A stretch of DNA of 64,000 nucleotides from NCBI GenBank assembly GCA_965644295.1, contig CBFFRP010000182.1, positions 186,001 to 250,000 of the forward strand, given 5' to 3'. The notes below the pieces were generated by a model. That model saw only the letters and a list, made by a program, of their open reading frames with translations. It was not told the origin of the DNA and ran no database searches. Shown piece by piece: positions 45,488 through 57,780 of the stretch (position 1 is its first letter; every line of letters starts with the position of its first letter). The translations under genes and the position numbers were made by a program. This DNA comes from Paraphysomonas bandaiensis. Its lineage: Eukaryota; Chrysophyceae.

Positions 45488-45770
45488 CCATTAGGCATGA
45501 AATGGTGCTTACACCAATGTTGGAATACATCATGCAGTGTGTAACTACCATTTCGCGTTGTGGCAAACTATATACTTTGTAGTCTAAGAAAAACAAAATA
45601 TATGCTATATTGCTTGAAACTGAGATATCATAAGTATTTAAAGTACTTTAAATGAAATATGGTTAAGGAATAGGGAAGTATACAAAATATAAATAAATAT
45701 GTGTATTTCTGAACTAGATTTTTTCTTCTGTTCATTTCATTTCTCTAAACTTTGTACCTCGTGAGCATAC
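45488..45770 (+). repeat. 3' flank shared with the inverted paralogue
   Basis: Corresponds, in inverse orientation, to about 61846-62072. Shared blocks include GCTTACACCAATGTTGGAA, ATATGCTATATTGCTTGAAA, AAGGAATAGGGAAGTATACA and GTACCTCGTGA. The copy here has ~45 extra bases after TTGGAA. It shows that the duplication included the 3' UTR and downstream DNA. Confidence 0.85.
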
Positions 45771-45814
45771 ATGAATTTATAGTCTGGTGAAGTAGTTGTC
45801 CTCCTTGTTGAAAT

Positions 45815-45885
45815 TGACTAGGTTGAATTATTTATTACTTAGACTAGGTATTTACACCAAGAATAGTGTGACTAGGAAATTTCCG
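45815..45885. repeat. GACTAGGTT-family repeat, short copy
   Basis: Reads GACTAGGTTGAATTATTTAT, TACTTAGACTAGGT, ACACCAAGAATAGTGTGACT. It matches the locus at 55046 over most of this length and the outer part of 33150-33335. Confidence 0.7.
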
Positions 45886-46436
45886 TTTCATTGCATGTTT
45901 TCTATCTATTCCGGTTGATATATATAGATTTTGTAGGCTCTATATTTCATTGCTACATAGAATACCGGATGGTTACTAGCGATAAACATCAGGGCTGCGT
46001 AACAATTATTTGTATTGCAATAATTGTAATTATAATTGCGCCAGCATATCTAACAATTTCAATTTATTTGCTAAAAAGCATTTTCAATTTAATTGTTACG
46101 CAGCCCTGATACACATCAACAAGCAACAAATACATACTATGTACTATGGAGTAGGTTGTAGTTAATGGATAAAAGCCACGAATACTATAGGCTAGTACAG
46201 ACAAAACCAATGTGTATAATTAGTATAATATATTGCAGACTACTATCCTACTAATTCTTATAGAAATAGCTTTTTCAAGCATCTATCAGTATCAATTGTT
46301 CCATTCTCCCTAAAAAATATCAATGACATTTTCAAGACAATATGTTGTTCCCAGGTGAGGCCTACTCCGAAGTGAAAGAAATAGGTGTGAGAATAGGTAT
46401 GTTCTAAAAGTATATTACTTTATATATATTCTAATT
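45886..46436. other. Intergenic between convergent genes, contains a MITE
   Basis: Apart from the MITE at 45990-46108, no gene or repeat is recognised. The 3' end of the PIG-U gene follows. Confidence 0.4.
45990..46108. mobile_element. hAT-like MITE with target-site duplication
   Basis: 119 bp with perfect 19-bp terminal inverted repeats CAGGGCTGCGTAACAATTA. Flanking octamers are ATAAACAT (45982-45989) and ATACACAT (46109-46116), matching at 7 of 8 positions, the duplication length expected of hAT elements. The interior is AT-rich and non-coding. Confidence 0.88.
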
Positions 46437-47602
46437 CTACACACACAGAATTTTCCTTTGCTTCATCGCACTTCTGGTATATTCAATAATCAAGAGGACA
46501 TACACCAAACACATTGCGAGGCCTGAGAAAAAGAGATAGTTGGCATTGCCTGAACCCTTATCCACCCACAGAGACAATACATGTGGGCTTAACACAGCGG
46601 TACCGACAACTATAACAAATATATACTCTTTGTATCTAATTTGAGCTATAACTGTATCGAACGTGAGAAAACATGATATGACGAGTACGATGTCAGCAAA
46701 TGAAGTTGTCTCACAGTACATATAAATTACGGCCATGGCGATGTAACCCTACGAAATACATCAACATAATATAAAAAACAGGAATCACTCACCGATATTG
46801 TGGGTGATTGAGGAAGGCGAATGCAGAGCACCAGCGGAAACATGTACGGCTGTGAATTCAATAGAATTTTGAAGTAAAGAGAATATTTCTCGAACATTTG
46901 TGCATCAAGATACCACCGTATACCGAATGATGGTATAAAAGTTCTAGTTATTGTCGACGGATAACTGAGGGTGTATGATGACGTAGGTGGGAGGTTGTAG
47001 CAGCAAGCAAACGCGACTGAGAATATGAAGAAAAGGGCAGATATAGACGTAGTCCTAAATGTGAAAATCCCGCCACTAAGCAACGCTGTGACCGGTGCTA
47101 TGAGTGGAATAAAATCATGCTGTATATATACCATAACAGAAAATAACACAATGGCGACAGTCACAAATTTCTTCCTTGATGCATGCATAACGCATAGTAA
47201 CAAAAAATGAATGGCACTTGGAATTGGGGACAGCGCACATGATAGACATGTAATAGGATTCAGCCAGTAAAAGTATGCAGCTGTTTGGGTTGCAGATGTT
47301 GCCACAGTTCGACTGTTACGAAGAAGTATATAGCAAAACAGCTGACAACATATGCTGAATACAGCACGTGACCATACAGACACAATCATAAGAGAAACAA
47401 ATGGGAGATTCATGAATCTTGGACAGATATCTGCTAGATAATCCATGTTTCTTGATTGTAAGAATTGGCATTCGAGTAATACATCTGTTTGTTGCAGTGG
47501 ATGTACTATAAAGCTATTGATATGCCATGGTATCATATGTATATATATATGAGCCATACATCGTATGAATAATCCAATTGATATAACTAGAAGATCATTC
47601 AT
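46437..47602 (-). CDS. PIGU: GPI transamidase subunit PIG-U (Gab1-like)
   Basis: Two exons, 46793..47602 and 46437..46748, with a 44-nt intron; 373 aa. It is a polytopic ER membrane protein of about 8-10 hydrophobic segments. The family motif is recognisable: FIPSFGIRWYLDAQMFEKY, followed by FKILLNSQPYMFPLVLCIRL. Other family-like parts are the N-terminal luminal loop with DVLLECQFL and the YFYWLNPITCLSCALSPI segment. PIG-U is part of the complex that transfers preassembled GPI anchors to proteins in the ER lumen. Length is slightly under yeast Gab1 (~394) and human PIG-U (435). The start is the first ATG, before a hydrophobic helix. It implies that this organism makes GPI-anchored surface proteins. 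Confidence 0.9.
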
Positions 47603-48532
47603 GATATGAGGTTTTAGTGGGTTATAACATGATACTGTTTTGAGGTGTGAGTTTGATGTGGATAATGATATATCTTGCAGTAATATGTATGTGTATATGT
47701 GATCTGTTGTCTATTAACATCTACAGGCAGAGTACACAGTAGCTATACTCATATCTCATATATAATATACGTACATACTGTATATATGACAACTCGGGTA
47801 CATAAAATACCTCTATATAATCTATATTTCTTATGTTTTTATATATTAAGGATGTTTTATGTGATAAAATCAGTCTTTTTGACTCAATAAAGTAGTTAAA
47901 TATAGGAATTCCTACTGCAAAAACCTCTCTCCCAAGAGAGTCCCACACCACGTGCTCGAGCACCACGCTGTGTGGTGCCTTATCAGAATACATAAAAAAT
48001 AAACTAGAATACCATGTCATACTGTAGTTTCTCATACTTAAAAGACATGAAATTCTCTCTTATAAACATGAAAATAAGACATTTTTCTACATTTCCATAA
48101 TTTTTAAATTCAAAATTTAGAGATATTTTTTTATTTTTTTACTTTTTATCATATTTTTATATCAGAAGACATCATCATCAGCAGTTGACTAAAATGTTGA
48201 AGCAATGGACAGAATTGCAATGAAGTATTGAGATGGTTGGTAAGCCATTTAATTTCTTTCATCCTATAAATTCTACGTATATATCTATAAGTTTAAGTTA
48301 CATACATATATATATATATATTGAATGGTTACTGTGTATATATTGAGTTGGAATACCTCCTCTATCAATCAGTGACTTCCTTTGATATAATAGAATGCTA
48401 TATTGGTCTTATCATATAGAGGTTTCATATACAAGAGATCATTATAGTCTATAAGAAGAATACATACACATATATCATCATTTGCACATATTAAACCATC
48501 ATATTTTTGTATTAACTGTATTACCACAAAAA
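47603..48532. other. Intergenic, divergent promoters
   Basis: AT-rich. Contains a short imperfect inverted repeat with GC-richer loop near 47930-47985 (CCACACCACGTGCTCGAGCA, then CACGCTGTGTGGTG) and a TA run at 48307-48321. No gene is seen. Confidence 0.4.
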
Positions 48533-51500
48533 ATGAATCCACAAATTCAACAATTTATAGAATTACTTTCAAATTTAACGGTTCCAAACAATGAAATACG
48601 TGGAGCAGCTGAACGACAGTATGAAGCAATGCGTATAGATGAGAATTGTTTTCTTCCATTAACACTCTTATCGGTATGTATAAATAGAGAGAGTGTGGAG
48701 AATATTGTTTTATTTGATATGGATTATGGATAGGTTATTACTGAGAGTACTGTCAACTCGGATATTCGTAGATTGGCTGCAGTATTACTTCGGAGAGTTA
48801 TGATTAAAGATGAAAATAGTGCCTACAATCAGCTTGATGCATCGAGGTGAATTAATCTTGATCATCCCTAATATGATAATTTGCTATTAGACAAGGGGTA
48901 CTGAAGACCAGTCTTATTAGTGCTCTCGACAATGAGCAAGACTCGTACTTGAAGGCGAGAATATGCGATATTGTGGGAGAGTTAGCTGCTTTCATAGTTC
49001 AGGCCGATGACTGGCCCGAGGTTATCCCTTATACTTACTCTAGCATGCAGGTATTGTCTTCCCAGCAATATGTACCCTCGCACTAATAATTTTTGCAGTC
49101 GGCAGATCCACTGCAGAGGGAAATGGGTCTATCCTTACTTGGTATGCTGGCCGAGCAAGCCGGGGCTTTACTCTCTGGAGACGTCGGTCGTCCTGTTGCG
49201 GAGCAGGTGGTATCAGTCTACGCATCCTGCCTCGTGGACCAGAGTAACGGTGGGAGAGTGATGCTGGCTGCTGTGCGGTCGCTGAACTTCCTTCTTACAA
49301 GCCTACCTCAGCAGAGCGATGTGGATCGATTCACCCCTCTTGTGGAACCACTGGTTAGAGGTCTTCAAATGTTGGCGGGATGGCCAGAGGGCGAACCTAT
49401 GGCTCTCACATATGCTGAAGCAGTAATCGAGATAGCTGAGGATTGCTCAGTATTCTTCAACCCACATCTGGGCATAATGTTTGAGGCGATGTGCGAATTC
49501 TTAAACCCTCAGAACAATGTCTCGAGTGCTTTGCAGCATATGGTGTTGGAGATCCTTATTACTCTAGCTGCTGAGTCTACTAAGCTCGTGCGCAAGCTCC
49601 GTTCCCCTACTGGTGGAGAAAAAGGATACTTTGTGATGCGACTCTTTCCCATATGCGTGCAGATGATGATGTCTATTCCAGAGGATGATAGTTGGAACTC
49701 ATCAGAGAGACCTGAGGAGAGCGCAGAGAGTGTCACGGATAGCGATGTGGCGGAGACTGCGTTGGATCGAATGTGTCGGTCCCTTGGCCTCTCCGCTACC
49801 TGGCCAGTGGTATCTGCACAGCTCAACGAGCTGCTCTCCTCATCTTCGTGGCAGAGCCTTTACACTGGACTTAGGTATTTAGGGAACTACATGGAGGTCA
49901 CCAAAAACATTCACAGTAAGAAGCAGTTGCGAGAACATGTGATGGACACTGGTACTCGCATTATGTCTTTCATTGGTCACGACCACCCTAGAGTTCGAGG
50001 TGCAGCATTCTATGCGCTTGGACAATTTTTCTCAATGCATGGTGGGACAATCACAGACGATCAAGTATCATTGGTACTCCCACATGTTTTGCATTCACTA
50101 CCTGCAGCTGCCAACCCAGCTCCCCGTGTGAGGAGATATGTGCTGGTGTGCATCATTAACATTGTCGACTCATGCTCTGCCGTAACCACCATCGAGGCAA
50201 ATGCAGGATCAATTCTTGAAGCGGTTGCTGCCTCTCTTTCTGAAGGTCCTGTTATGGTACAGGAGCTGTGTGTGGCGGTAATTATCGGGATGGCGGAGAC
50301 AACAGGCGGGAGTGTCCTTGGAAAGTATTATGACAATGTTATGCCCGTCCTACGAGGACTTCTCTCACATGCCCATGCTCTTGGGCTAGAAAGCCTTTGG
50401 GGACAGGGCATGGAGTGCTGTGCGATGGTTGGGGAGGCTTCAGGGAAAGATAAGTTTTACTCAGATGCGCTGGAGATGATGAATTCTTTGGTGGCCATGC
50501 AAAGTGAGCTGGAAGAGGGATCTGAGGCGAGAAAATATCTAATGAAGGCATGGGTTCGAATTGCGTAAGTGTTCCATCTTTTGCATTGATGCCACTTTAT
50601 GTGACGTTATTATAATGTAGGAGATGCTTGGAAGCTGACTTTCTTCCTTTTCTTGACCTGGTTATGGGTCAGCTGCTGGATGCGATGAGCCAGGAGGTAA
50701 CTGCTGATAACATGGATCCGGATGAGCTGGAGACGCGATCCGACATCCACATGGTAGAAATGGAAACAGGTTGGGTGGCAGTACGTACTGCTGCGGTGGA
50801 AGAGCAGTCATCAGCCTGTCAGCTTGTTATGCTTATCGCCGAGAGACTTCAGGAACACTTCTATGCCTACGTTGAGCCCACTGTGCGCGCCCTGGCACCA
50901 CTGCTGGAGTCCCCACATGAAGATGTGCGCTCCTTTGCGATGGTGGCAATGCCGGAGTTAGTGCGCTCCACTGCTAAGGCCACTTCACCGGAGCGCTCAT
51001 CTCTTGCTGCTCTTACAGAGTATGTTGTGGGCTTGCTTATTAAGTCGGTGGAAACTGAGGGGGGGGTCGAACTAATCATGACAGGCCTGCAGGCCTTGCG
51101 ACAGGTATTTCTGTATGCTTGTACCAACTGGGAGGAGTTGCGTCCATTCACCAACAAAGAACCCCCTAAATCAGTTCCGGAGACAAGCATTCAATTGCTA
51201 GAGCATTCTCATATGCGGGCACTCACACAGTGTGCAGCGGTTGTCCTGCGGGACAGTCTTCAGAGGCGTGCAGTTCTTCGGGCAGAAGCACAGATCACAG
51301 GGGTAGTTGATGACGATGACGAGGCGGATGAGATGATGTTTCAGCAGGAAAGCATGGAGCTACATTATAATATTGCAGAACTGCTTGGAACCATATTTCG
51401 TACACATGGACCACGATTTATGGAGGTATATTTGGAGGTTTGGCACGATACTGTTTGCACCATGGGACACGAGAACTGTCTCAAAGAAGATCGCCAGTTC

Positions 51501-52366
51501 TCATGCTTTATTATCAGTGACGTAATAGAGTTTGGCTTGTCTCCTGAGACTGTGAACGCATACTTTGATACCATTTTTCCCATCCTCATCGGCGGTTGCA
51601 TGACGCAGGACGCCGGTATTAGACAGACTTGTGCATATGCAGTTGGAATTGCTGCAGAAAAGCACCCGGGCCCTTTCCGTCCTTTTGCAGCAGCATGTTT
51701 GAACGCTCTCGCTGCATCTATTTCTATGGGTGAAGGAGAAGAAGAGCGGGGGTCTTGTACCGACAACGCTGTCTCTGCCGTAGGTATTCTGCTCGAACGC
51801 ATGGACGTATCTTCGGGGGAGGAATCAGCATCGTTGACTGAAAAATTCCCGTATGTGTGGGGGCAGTGGCTGGCTTATCTACCTTTGCGTCATGATGTGG
51901 TAAGTTAGTCGAAGATGCTATTTTGTTGTTGTACTGATAGTGTACGTAGGAGGAGGGGGGTAAAGTGCTCCGACAATTAAGTAGACTATTGAAATATAAG
52001 CATGCCACACTTTTTTGTAACGTTCAACGAGTAGAGAGAGGGGTAGAGGTTCTTCTAGAGGTACGTATGCTACTGGTGGTTTTCAAGACATGAGTAATAA
52101 GTGTTTGGTTGCAGGCACTTGGCACAGAATTAGTTGGCGACGACCTCACCCGGGAGATCGTTCATACTCTACAATTGATGCGTGTATGTGGCGGTTTACT
52201 CGGTCCACACGGCATGGAAACACTGGCCGACAAGCTGTCGGCTGAAAATGCCGTGAAGTTAAAGAAGTTTCTGAAAATGGATTTCAGCTCACCTTTACAG
52301 TCATCGTCACCTCATGCTCCAGCACCGATTCACGATGTGCTTATGCGCTCCAATATGCCATTATAG
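48533..52366 (+). CDS. Importin-beta family receptor, importin-5/Kap121-like
   Basis: Seven exons: 48533..48673, 48734..48846, 48891..49050, 49099..50564, 50621..51899, 51950..52060 and 52115..52366, giving 1173 aa. The N-terminal MNPQIQQFIELLSNLTVPNN and RLAAVLLRRVMIKDE match the Ran-binding N-terminal HEAT repeats of IPO5/Kap121/RanBP6. HEAT-like helical pairs run the whole length (for example VRGAAFYALGQFFSMHGG, VRSFAMVAMPELVRSTAK, IRQTCAYAVGIAAEKHPG). An acidic insertion (DDDDEADEMM, ~residue 860) precedes MELHYNIAELLGTIF. Importin-5 carries ribosomal proteins, histones and other cargo into the nucleus and releases them on RanGTP binding. The length is slightly above the ~1090-1100 of animal and yeast proteins. 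Coding GC is higher than in the flanks. Confidence 0.93.
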
Positions 52367-52630
52367 ATCTAACACATGAGTAATACTTTTGTTGGAAATT
52401 TGTTTGGGTTTCGATGCAAAAGAATAGTAGTATATATCATTGATCACCATCATGAGAAATTCCTAGATAGCTCCATGTGATAAATTTTTAGCTTTTATAG
52501 TAATGGATCATAAATAATACTAAGAGTCAAGTGTCTTTGTCGCAGTAAGTTACACTACTAGATGACTGTGGTGGTGTTTATATTGAAGTTCAATCAAGTT
52601 TAAACTTACTTAACTAAACGTGTACACTCA
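52367..52630. other. Intergenic
   Basis: 3' flank of the importin gene. Nothing recognised. Confidence 0.4.
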
Positions 52631-52638
52631 ATATTTCC

Positions 52639-53421
52639 CAGGGATAGGGAACAATATATTGTATTGCAATACATTGTAAAATATATTGATTGGTGGACTG
52701 GTCAAATATTCCATCAATAGTGTTTCTGTTAAAAGAGCTCACAATACTATTGCAATATATTGCAATCAATATTATGATAGTCGTATAAGAGAAGATTCTC
52801 AACTGTAGGGTGCAAAATTGATATAAATAACCGAGAAATTGATTACAACATTACAAAGGATAATGAAGCTGATGTTGACTATATGCGACTAAAAACCTTC
52901 AGTCAGCTCAAAAAATTAAGAAACGTACAGATCCACGAGTCATTAACGGTTGCCTGGCCCTGGTATGTACTTCCAATACATGGGAACGTCTGTTCAGCAC
53001 AGCTAAACATATTATATCAGTGTTGCGCAAAAGTATCCATCCTACTTAATATATATGCTGTTGTTTCTGAAAGCTATTCGACAGTTATGGCCGGATACTA
53101 GCATATTTCAATTAATTCTGTGGATGAATATGGTGATGTTGATGTCACCGATGATGGCTCAGAGGATGAGGACGAGGTGGATTTTTAGTAGCTATAAGCA
53201 GCAGTTGGTTTGGTTGTCATGTGATCTTAATGACTAATACTAAAAATGAAATCTACGGATGTGTTTACCTACTGATTAGCCATACTAATATATTGCAATA
53301 CATTGACAATATATTGCAATATATTGTAATTGTATTGTAGGACCGGTTTAAAAAATCCATCAATACTATTGATGGAACGCTATCTAACAATATTATTGCA
53401 ATATATTGTTCCCTATCCCTG
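52639..53421 (+). mobile_element. hAT transposon relic with TIRs and 8-bp target duplication
   Basis: 783 bp. Terminal inverted repeats are at least 23 bp and perfect (CAGGGATAGGGAACAATATA then TTG). The flanking octamer ATATTTCC occurs at 52631-52638 and again at 53422-53429, a perfect target duplication. The interior (about 52910-53130, +) encodes the end of a hAT transposase dimerisation region: TWERLFSTAKHIISVLRKS, then in another frame MLLFLKAIRQLWPD, separated by a frameshift and stop near 53045. Subterminal regions are ATTGCAATATATTG-rich. It is an internally deleted, inactive copy; mobilisation would need an autonomous relative. Confidence 0.9.
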
Positions 53422-54050
53422 ATATTTCCATTATTAAAATAATTATAATCAATATCTCATCATCCACTAAATTTATATTTACCTACTAACAACCGTTTTA
53501 GATATTAGATATTTATCTACAGTATTAGATGATAGTCACCATCTTATACAGTATATTTCAGTTTCACTGGTAATAATCCAATCCTATATCATTAGTTCAT
53601 GATTCATGAAATACGAAATACTGTTATCCCCATTTTGTCTCAAAAAAAGCTTTTTTTTGACCTGATTTTGTCTCAACAAGGCGCTCATATCAGCACCGAG
53701 AAAATATAGACATTCAACTTCAATGTTCTGTTCAACAGAAGCTCACTTCTATCTTTTTTGTGATAATGACAGTCATATGTATGTGATTTCATTATAGTAC
53801 ACAATTATAGAGAAACCACAATCATAAGCAGATCAGCTAACACTCCAGGTTATATTCCATCCTTCGACTGCTATAGAAGATCATAACAAGGCCAGTGCAA
53901 GCAATCTATCTTCATAACTAGGACTTCTAAACATCTTCAAGAATATTACAGGAGAGTTTAAGTGATGCTGTACATAGGTGGTTAGGAGCAGTGACACATC
54001 GTGTTATCAGGATATTTTGTGCTTCATATTGTACACACATCATTCAAATT

Positions 54051-54165
54051 AGAAGAGGTTTATAGCATGTTGTACATAAATGTGATAATGATGCTAACTA
54101 AAAGGCAATAAGAAGCCTGTCGTGCGACTACAACGTTTTACAGTCATCATCACACTTATGTACGA
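54051..54165. other. Hairpin-forming sequence, related to one at 34441
   Basis: Begins with the same 13 bases, TAGAAGAGGTTTA, and later shares GTCGTG..CGAC and GTTTTACAGTC. GTACATAAATGTGATAATGA pairs with TCATCACACTTATGTAC across a ~55-base loop. The stem sequences differ from the other locus while short motifs are kept. A structured RNA or a small foldback element are both possible. Confidence 0.3.
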
Positions 54166-55045
54166 ATTTCAACACTTCGCTCTCTTGCCATTCCTTCAGT
54201 ATCCTTCTGTGATAGAAGTACATTTATTGTAGTTGATTTAGTACAATAGCTATTCTCTAAGCATAAAGTATATACAGATACATATCATTAATTTGAAACA
54301 ATATGAGTTCTCATTTGATTTCTTAATTTTAATTAGGAAACACCTATTTCATAATACAGCAAGCATGCTACAAGTAGCTATAAAATATATGTTGGATTAC
54401 GTATGGTTCTCTAAGACTGCACTGTAGAATACGTTAAATACAATGTGAAAACAGTAATACGTAGTCAATAGTCAAATACTATATAGCAATAACTGTGAAA
54501 CTGAAGTATTATATCATGACAATTCAAGATGCGGAAGTTTAGCAGTGGCTGACATGAACGAAATACTTTATCATTTTTTTACACACACAATTGTGTATGC
54601 AATAATATAATAAAAGAGTCTATCGTTTTTTTGAATGTTGGCTCTGCGTTGCCCCCTAAAATTGTAGAACATTATCAAATCACATACTCATGACAATGCA
54701 GCAATCGAAGTCATTCATTCAGTGCTGAAGTGAAGGAAGGTGAGCGCCATCACTCACAGCATATGAAGATCTCAAGATGTCCTGCGGATCATAGAGTGAG
54801 TTATACCCACAGCTTCATGAACCCTCCTCCCCATAACACTCACAGGGACCCATCGCTATATACATACATGCTATAGATAGGCTAGATAGACATACACGTA
54901 CACCTGTGTTATGTAGATATGTATATATGAGCTTATTGTTATGTTTGAGTGTTTGTTTTGATGCTCTGTAAGCCACTAATATATTGTGTGGTGCGAGATG
55001 GTATCTTAGACAGTCACAGTGTGTAATCAATGGATATAAGAACGA

Positions 55046-55163
55046 CTAGGTTGAATACCAAAGTTGACTAGGTTGAGTCATTTATTACTTTGACTAGGTT
55101 ATTCCACCAAGAATAGCGTGACTAGGTAATTCAACCAATTTGACTAGGTTGAATAATATTTCC
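55046..55163. repeat. GACTAGGTT-family repeat
   Basis: Five occurrences of GACTAGGT in ~110 bp: GACTAGGTTGAATACC, TTGACTAGGTTGAGTCATTT, TTTGACTAGGTTATTCCACC, GTGACTAGGTAATTC and GACTAGGTTGAATAATATTT. This is the fullest direct-repeat copy of the family. Confidence 0.8.
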
Positions 55164-55536
55164 CTTTCTGATGAGCCAAATATTGAAGTCGAATGCCCGA
55201 TGCTACTATGAGCGTTCTTTCGAACCCTATTCAGGTCAAACATCAAGCTCCAGCATCACTTGAATCAGGTTCGAGGACCAATCATTAATAATTAATACCA
55301 CTGAAAATCAAACTATCATGAGCTAAGGTTTACAAATGAAGTAAACATTACACTACATCCTAATTCAATAGAAAGATTCATCACAAAGCTTGTGGCACGT
55401 CTACAATAAAACGATAACAATGAAACACAGCACATTCAAACACTCACAACTGTACTACATATAAACAGCAAGGCTACTGGAGCCACAACCATTCCACGAA
55501 ACCCAGAGAGACATATGATGTCAACGTGCATCCCTA

Positions 55537-56704
55537 CTACCTCTTGGCAGTCAAAATCGGACGTACTGGAAGAGTTTTCGGTATAGAACTCGGAAGCCAA
55601 GCTCCTCCTTGCATCATTTTTTTTTCCCTGTCCAGTTTAGCAAGGAGTTATATAGCATACCCAGAACTATGAGGAAAAACTTACTCCGCATTTTGTAGAG
55701 CGACTGGTTTAGCTCGAGAAGACAGAGTCGCATACTTCTTTGTCTTGTCGTCATAGGGATCAGAAACATATTCGTGCTGAGAAAAGGTACCCGGGATGAC
55801 ACTCTTACGACGAATTGTAGCACTAAATGGTCGGAAACTCTCTTTGTGGTTTACTACAATAGAAGAGTCAGAGCTGCAATATATACACATTGTCATAGAC
55901 ATACCTCTGCTACTAGTGCTTGCACTTCTACAAAGAGTCGGGGCAGAGGTTGAGTTACTTCTAATATTGTTCGCCGACATCGGCCGTCGAGCATTAGTGG
56001 TGGGGTGTACCGGGAGAGATTGACTTCTCTTGATAGGACTGAACAGCATCTGCATTAACAGCTGTGAGCCGGACACTTAATCGACATCATAATGTATTAC
56101 ATCAGAGAGTGGTTTTGATAATGATTTTTCTTTAGTTGGTACTAAGAAAGGAGTCTTAACAGTCCCTTTGCTTTGAAAGAATTCCTACAATCAATACGTA
56201 TGACGTAGAGAGGTGCGGTAAGAAAAGAGCAACCTTCTTAGCTTTTTCGATAGCTCCATAGTCATCTGGAATATAATCAACATCGTTGAAATCTTTGGAT
56301 GCAGAATTGGTATAAAAATTACGCGGCTCGTACGCCTTCACTTTCTCTGCAGTCTTTTTTGGGGCCTTATTCTGTGTAACGTGTTCATATGGCTTTTCAT
56401 TAAAGGTTCCGTAGTGGAGCCCCTGGCCTTTCGCAGTCTTCTTCGGTGGAGAAGTATATTTGAATCCTTCTTTAGTCAACATTTTTTCTTGTCTCTCTTT
56501 GTTATTAGAAAATACAAGTGTTGGTGCAGTGTACTCCCCCTTATGCATAACATCCATAGATACAGGCTTCTTAGAGACAGCTGTCTTAAAATGAGGAAGT
56601 CCTTTCGCCTCAATATGACCTGTCTTTCTCCGTGGATCCCATGGATCCATATATGGATCATGTGCACAGTTTGGAGGTATATATGAGAATAGAGCCCCTT
56701 TCAT
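55537..56704 (-). CDS. CFAP96: CFAP96-like (C4orf47/UPF0602) cilia and flagella protein
   Basis: Five exons: 56234..56704, 56101..56184, 55905..56049, 55685..55853 and 55537..55627, giving 319 aa, close to the ~309 of the human protein. Recognisable pieces are KGEYTAPTLVFSNNKERQEK, FKYTSPPKKTAKGQGLHYGT with FNEKPYEHV, a Ser-rich linker, GTFSQHEYVSDPYDDKTKKY, and the C-terminal GGAWLPSSIPKTLP with PVRPILTAKR. The repeated G-(T/Y)F-..-H-..-DPYD pattern is the family's hallmark. CFAP96 is associated with ciliary axonemes and centrosomes. The splice choice in the Ser-rich part was fixed by frame and by recovering the conserved C-terminus, using a donor at GA|GTAAGT. Its presence implies a flagellated stage. 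Confidence 0.82.
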
Positions 56705-57300
56705 CGTATATATATGTATGTATATATATGTGTGTGTGTACGTGTGTATATATATAACAACAGAGTGATCAGATGAGACTGTCTGTAGATATCACTCCTC
56801 GATTATATGGAGTGTTAAATGAAGAAGAGAATGAGGGATAGAGAGGATCTAATGTCGGTTTGATCTATACGGAGTGTGTGTATGTGTGTGTATGTGTGTG
56901 TATGTGTGTGTATGTGGTAGAGATAACTGTGATGATAGTCTGGTTATGTATAGTGGGAATACAGTGCTTAGTTTAATAGTAAAGGAAGGGGATTATGATA
57001 GAAGGACTATCATTCTTGTATAGGTAGAGGTGTGATTGGTTATGTGAGTGTTAATATGGATAGATGGGAGTGTAGATATAGTGACCTGTTAGCTATGAGA
57101 TCCTCTGTAGGTGTAGTATACATATCGGTATCGGCAGTCAGCATCTAATTTTTCGGAAATTAATTGAAGTAAAATTACTCTATATTACTTACATACAACT
57201 ACGGCTGTAATACACATAATTTTTGTCTCAATATTAGAGGCATATGTCAACAAAAATATACACAGGATGCCGATACGCGCGCTACTCTATACTGCTATAT
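56705..57300. other. Intergenic with short TG/TA repeats
   Basis: Upstream of the CFAP96-like gene. Contains TATG/TGTG runs at 56708-56758 and (GTGTATGT)n at 56875-56915. No gene is seen. Confidence 0.45.
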
Positions 57301-57305
57301 GATAC

Positions 57306-57780
57306 GTACACTGATGATGGCTGATGGGATGATACGTACTGCTGGGGATGATACGTACTGCTGGGGATGATACGTACTGCTGGGGTGTGTACTGCTGGGG
57401 ATGATATGTACCGCTGGGGATGATATGTACCGCTGGGGATGATATGTACCGCTGGGGATGATACGTACTGCTGGGGTGTGTACTGCTGGGGATGATACGT
57501 ACTGCTGGGGATGATATGTACCGCTGGGGATGATATGTACCGCTGGGGATGATATGTACCGCTGGGGATGATACGTACTGCTGGGGTGTGTACTGCTGGG
57601 GATGATACGTACTGCTGTGTGTCATATGTGCTGCTACTGCTGGGGTGCTGGGGACTGCTGGGGATGATGTGTACTGCTGGGGATGATACATACTGCTGGG
57701 GTGTGTACTGCTGGGCATGATATGTACTGCTGGGGATGATGTGTACTACAGTACTGGGGATGATATGTACATCAGTATGT
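57306..57780. repeat. GC-richer minisatellite, ~19-bp unit with 15-bp variants
   Basis: Built from GGGGATGATACGTACTGCT (19 bp), the variant GGGGATGATATGTACCGCT and a shorter GGGGTGTGTACTGCT. A higher-order block of about 110 bp (short unit, long unit, three variants) recurs at about 57460 and 57571. The minus strand is open as Tyr-His-Pro-Gln-rich frames, a result of the repeat. Confidence 0.93.

Larger units (their letters stand above)
53430..55536. other. Long AT-rich intergenic region with dispersed repeats
   Basis: No gene recognised. 53540-53800 resembles parts of 4340-4390 and 60395-60650 (CATCTTATACAG, TTTCAGTTTC, CATTCAACTTC, TGATTTCATTATAG), a diverged interspersed repeat. Also holds the hairpin at 54051 and the GACTAGGTT copy at 55046. 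Confidence 0.5.

Noticed and set aside
52936-52962. Resemblance of GTCATTAACGGTTGCCTGGCC to the MITE end at 33085-33106
   Set aside because: This stretch is coding in the hAT transposase remnant (CLALVCTSNTWERLF), so the partial match is most likely chance.
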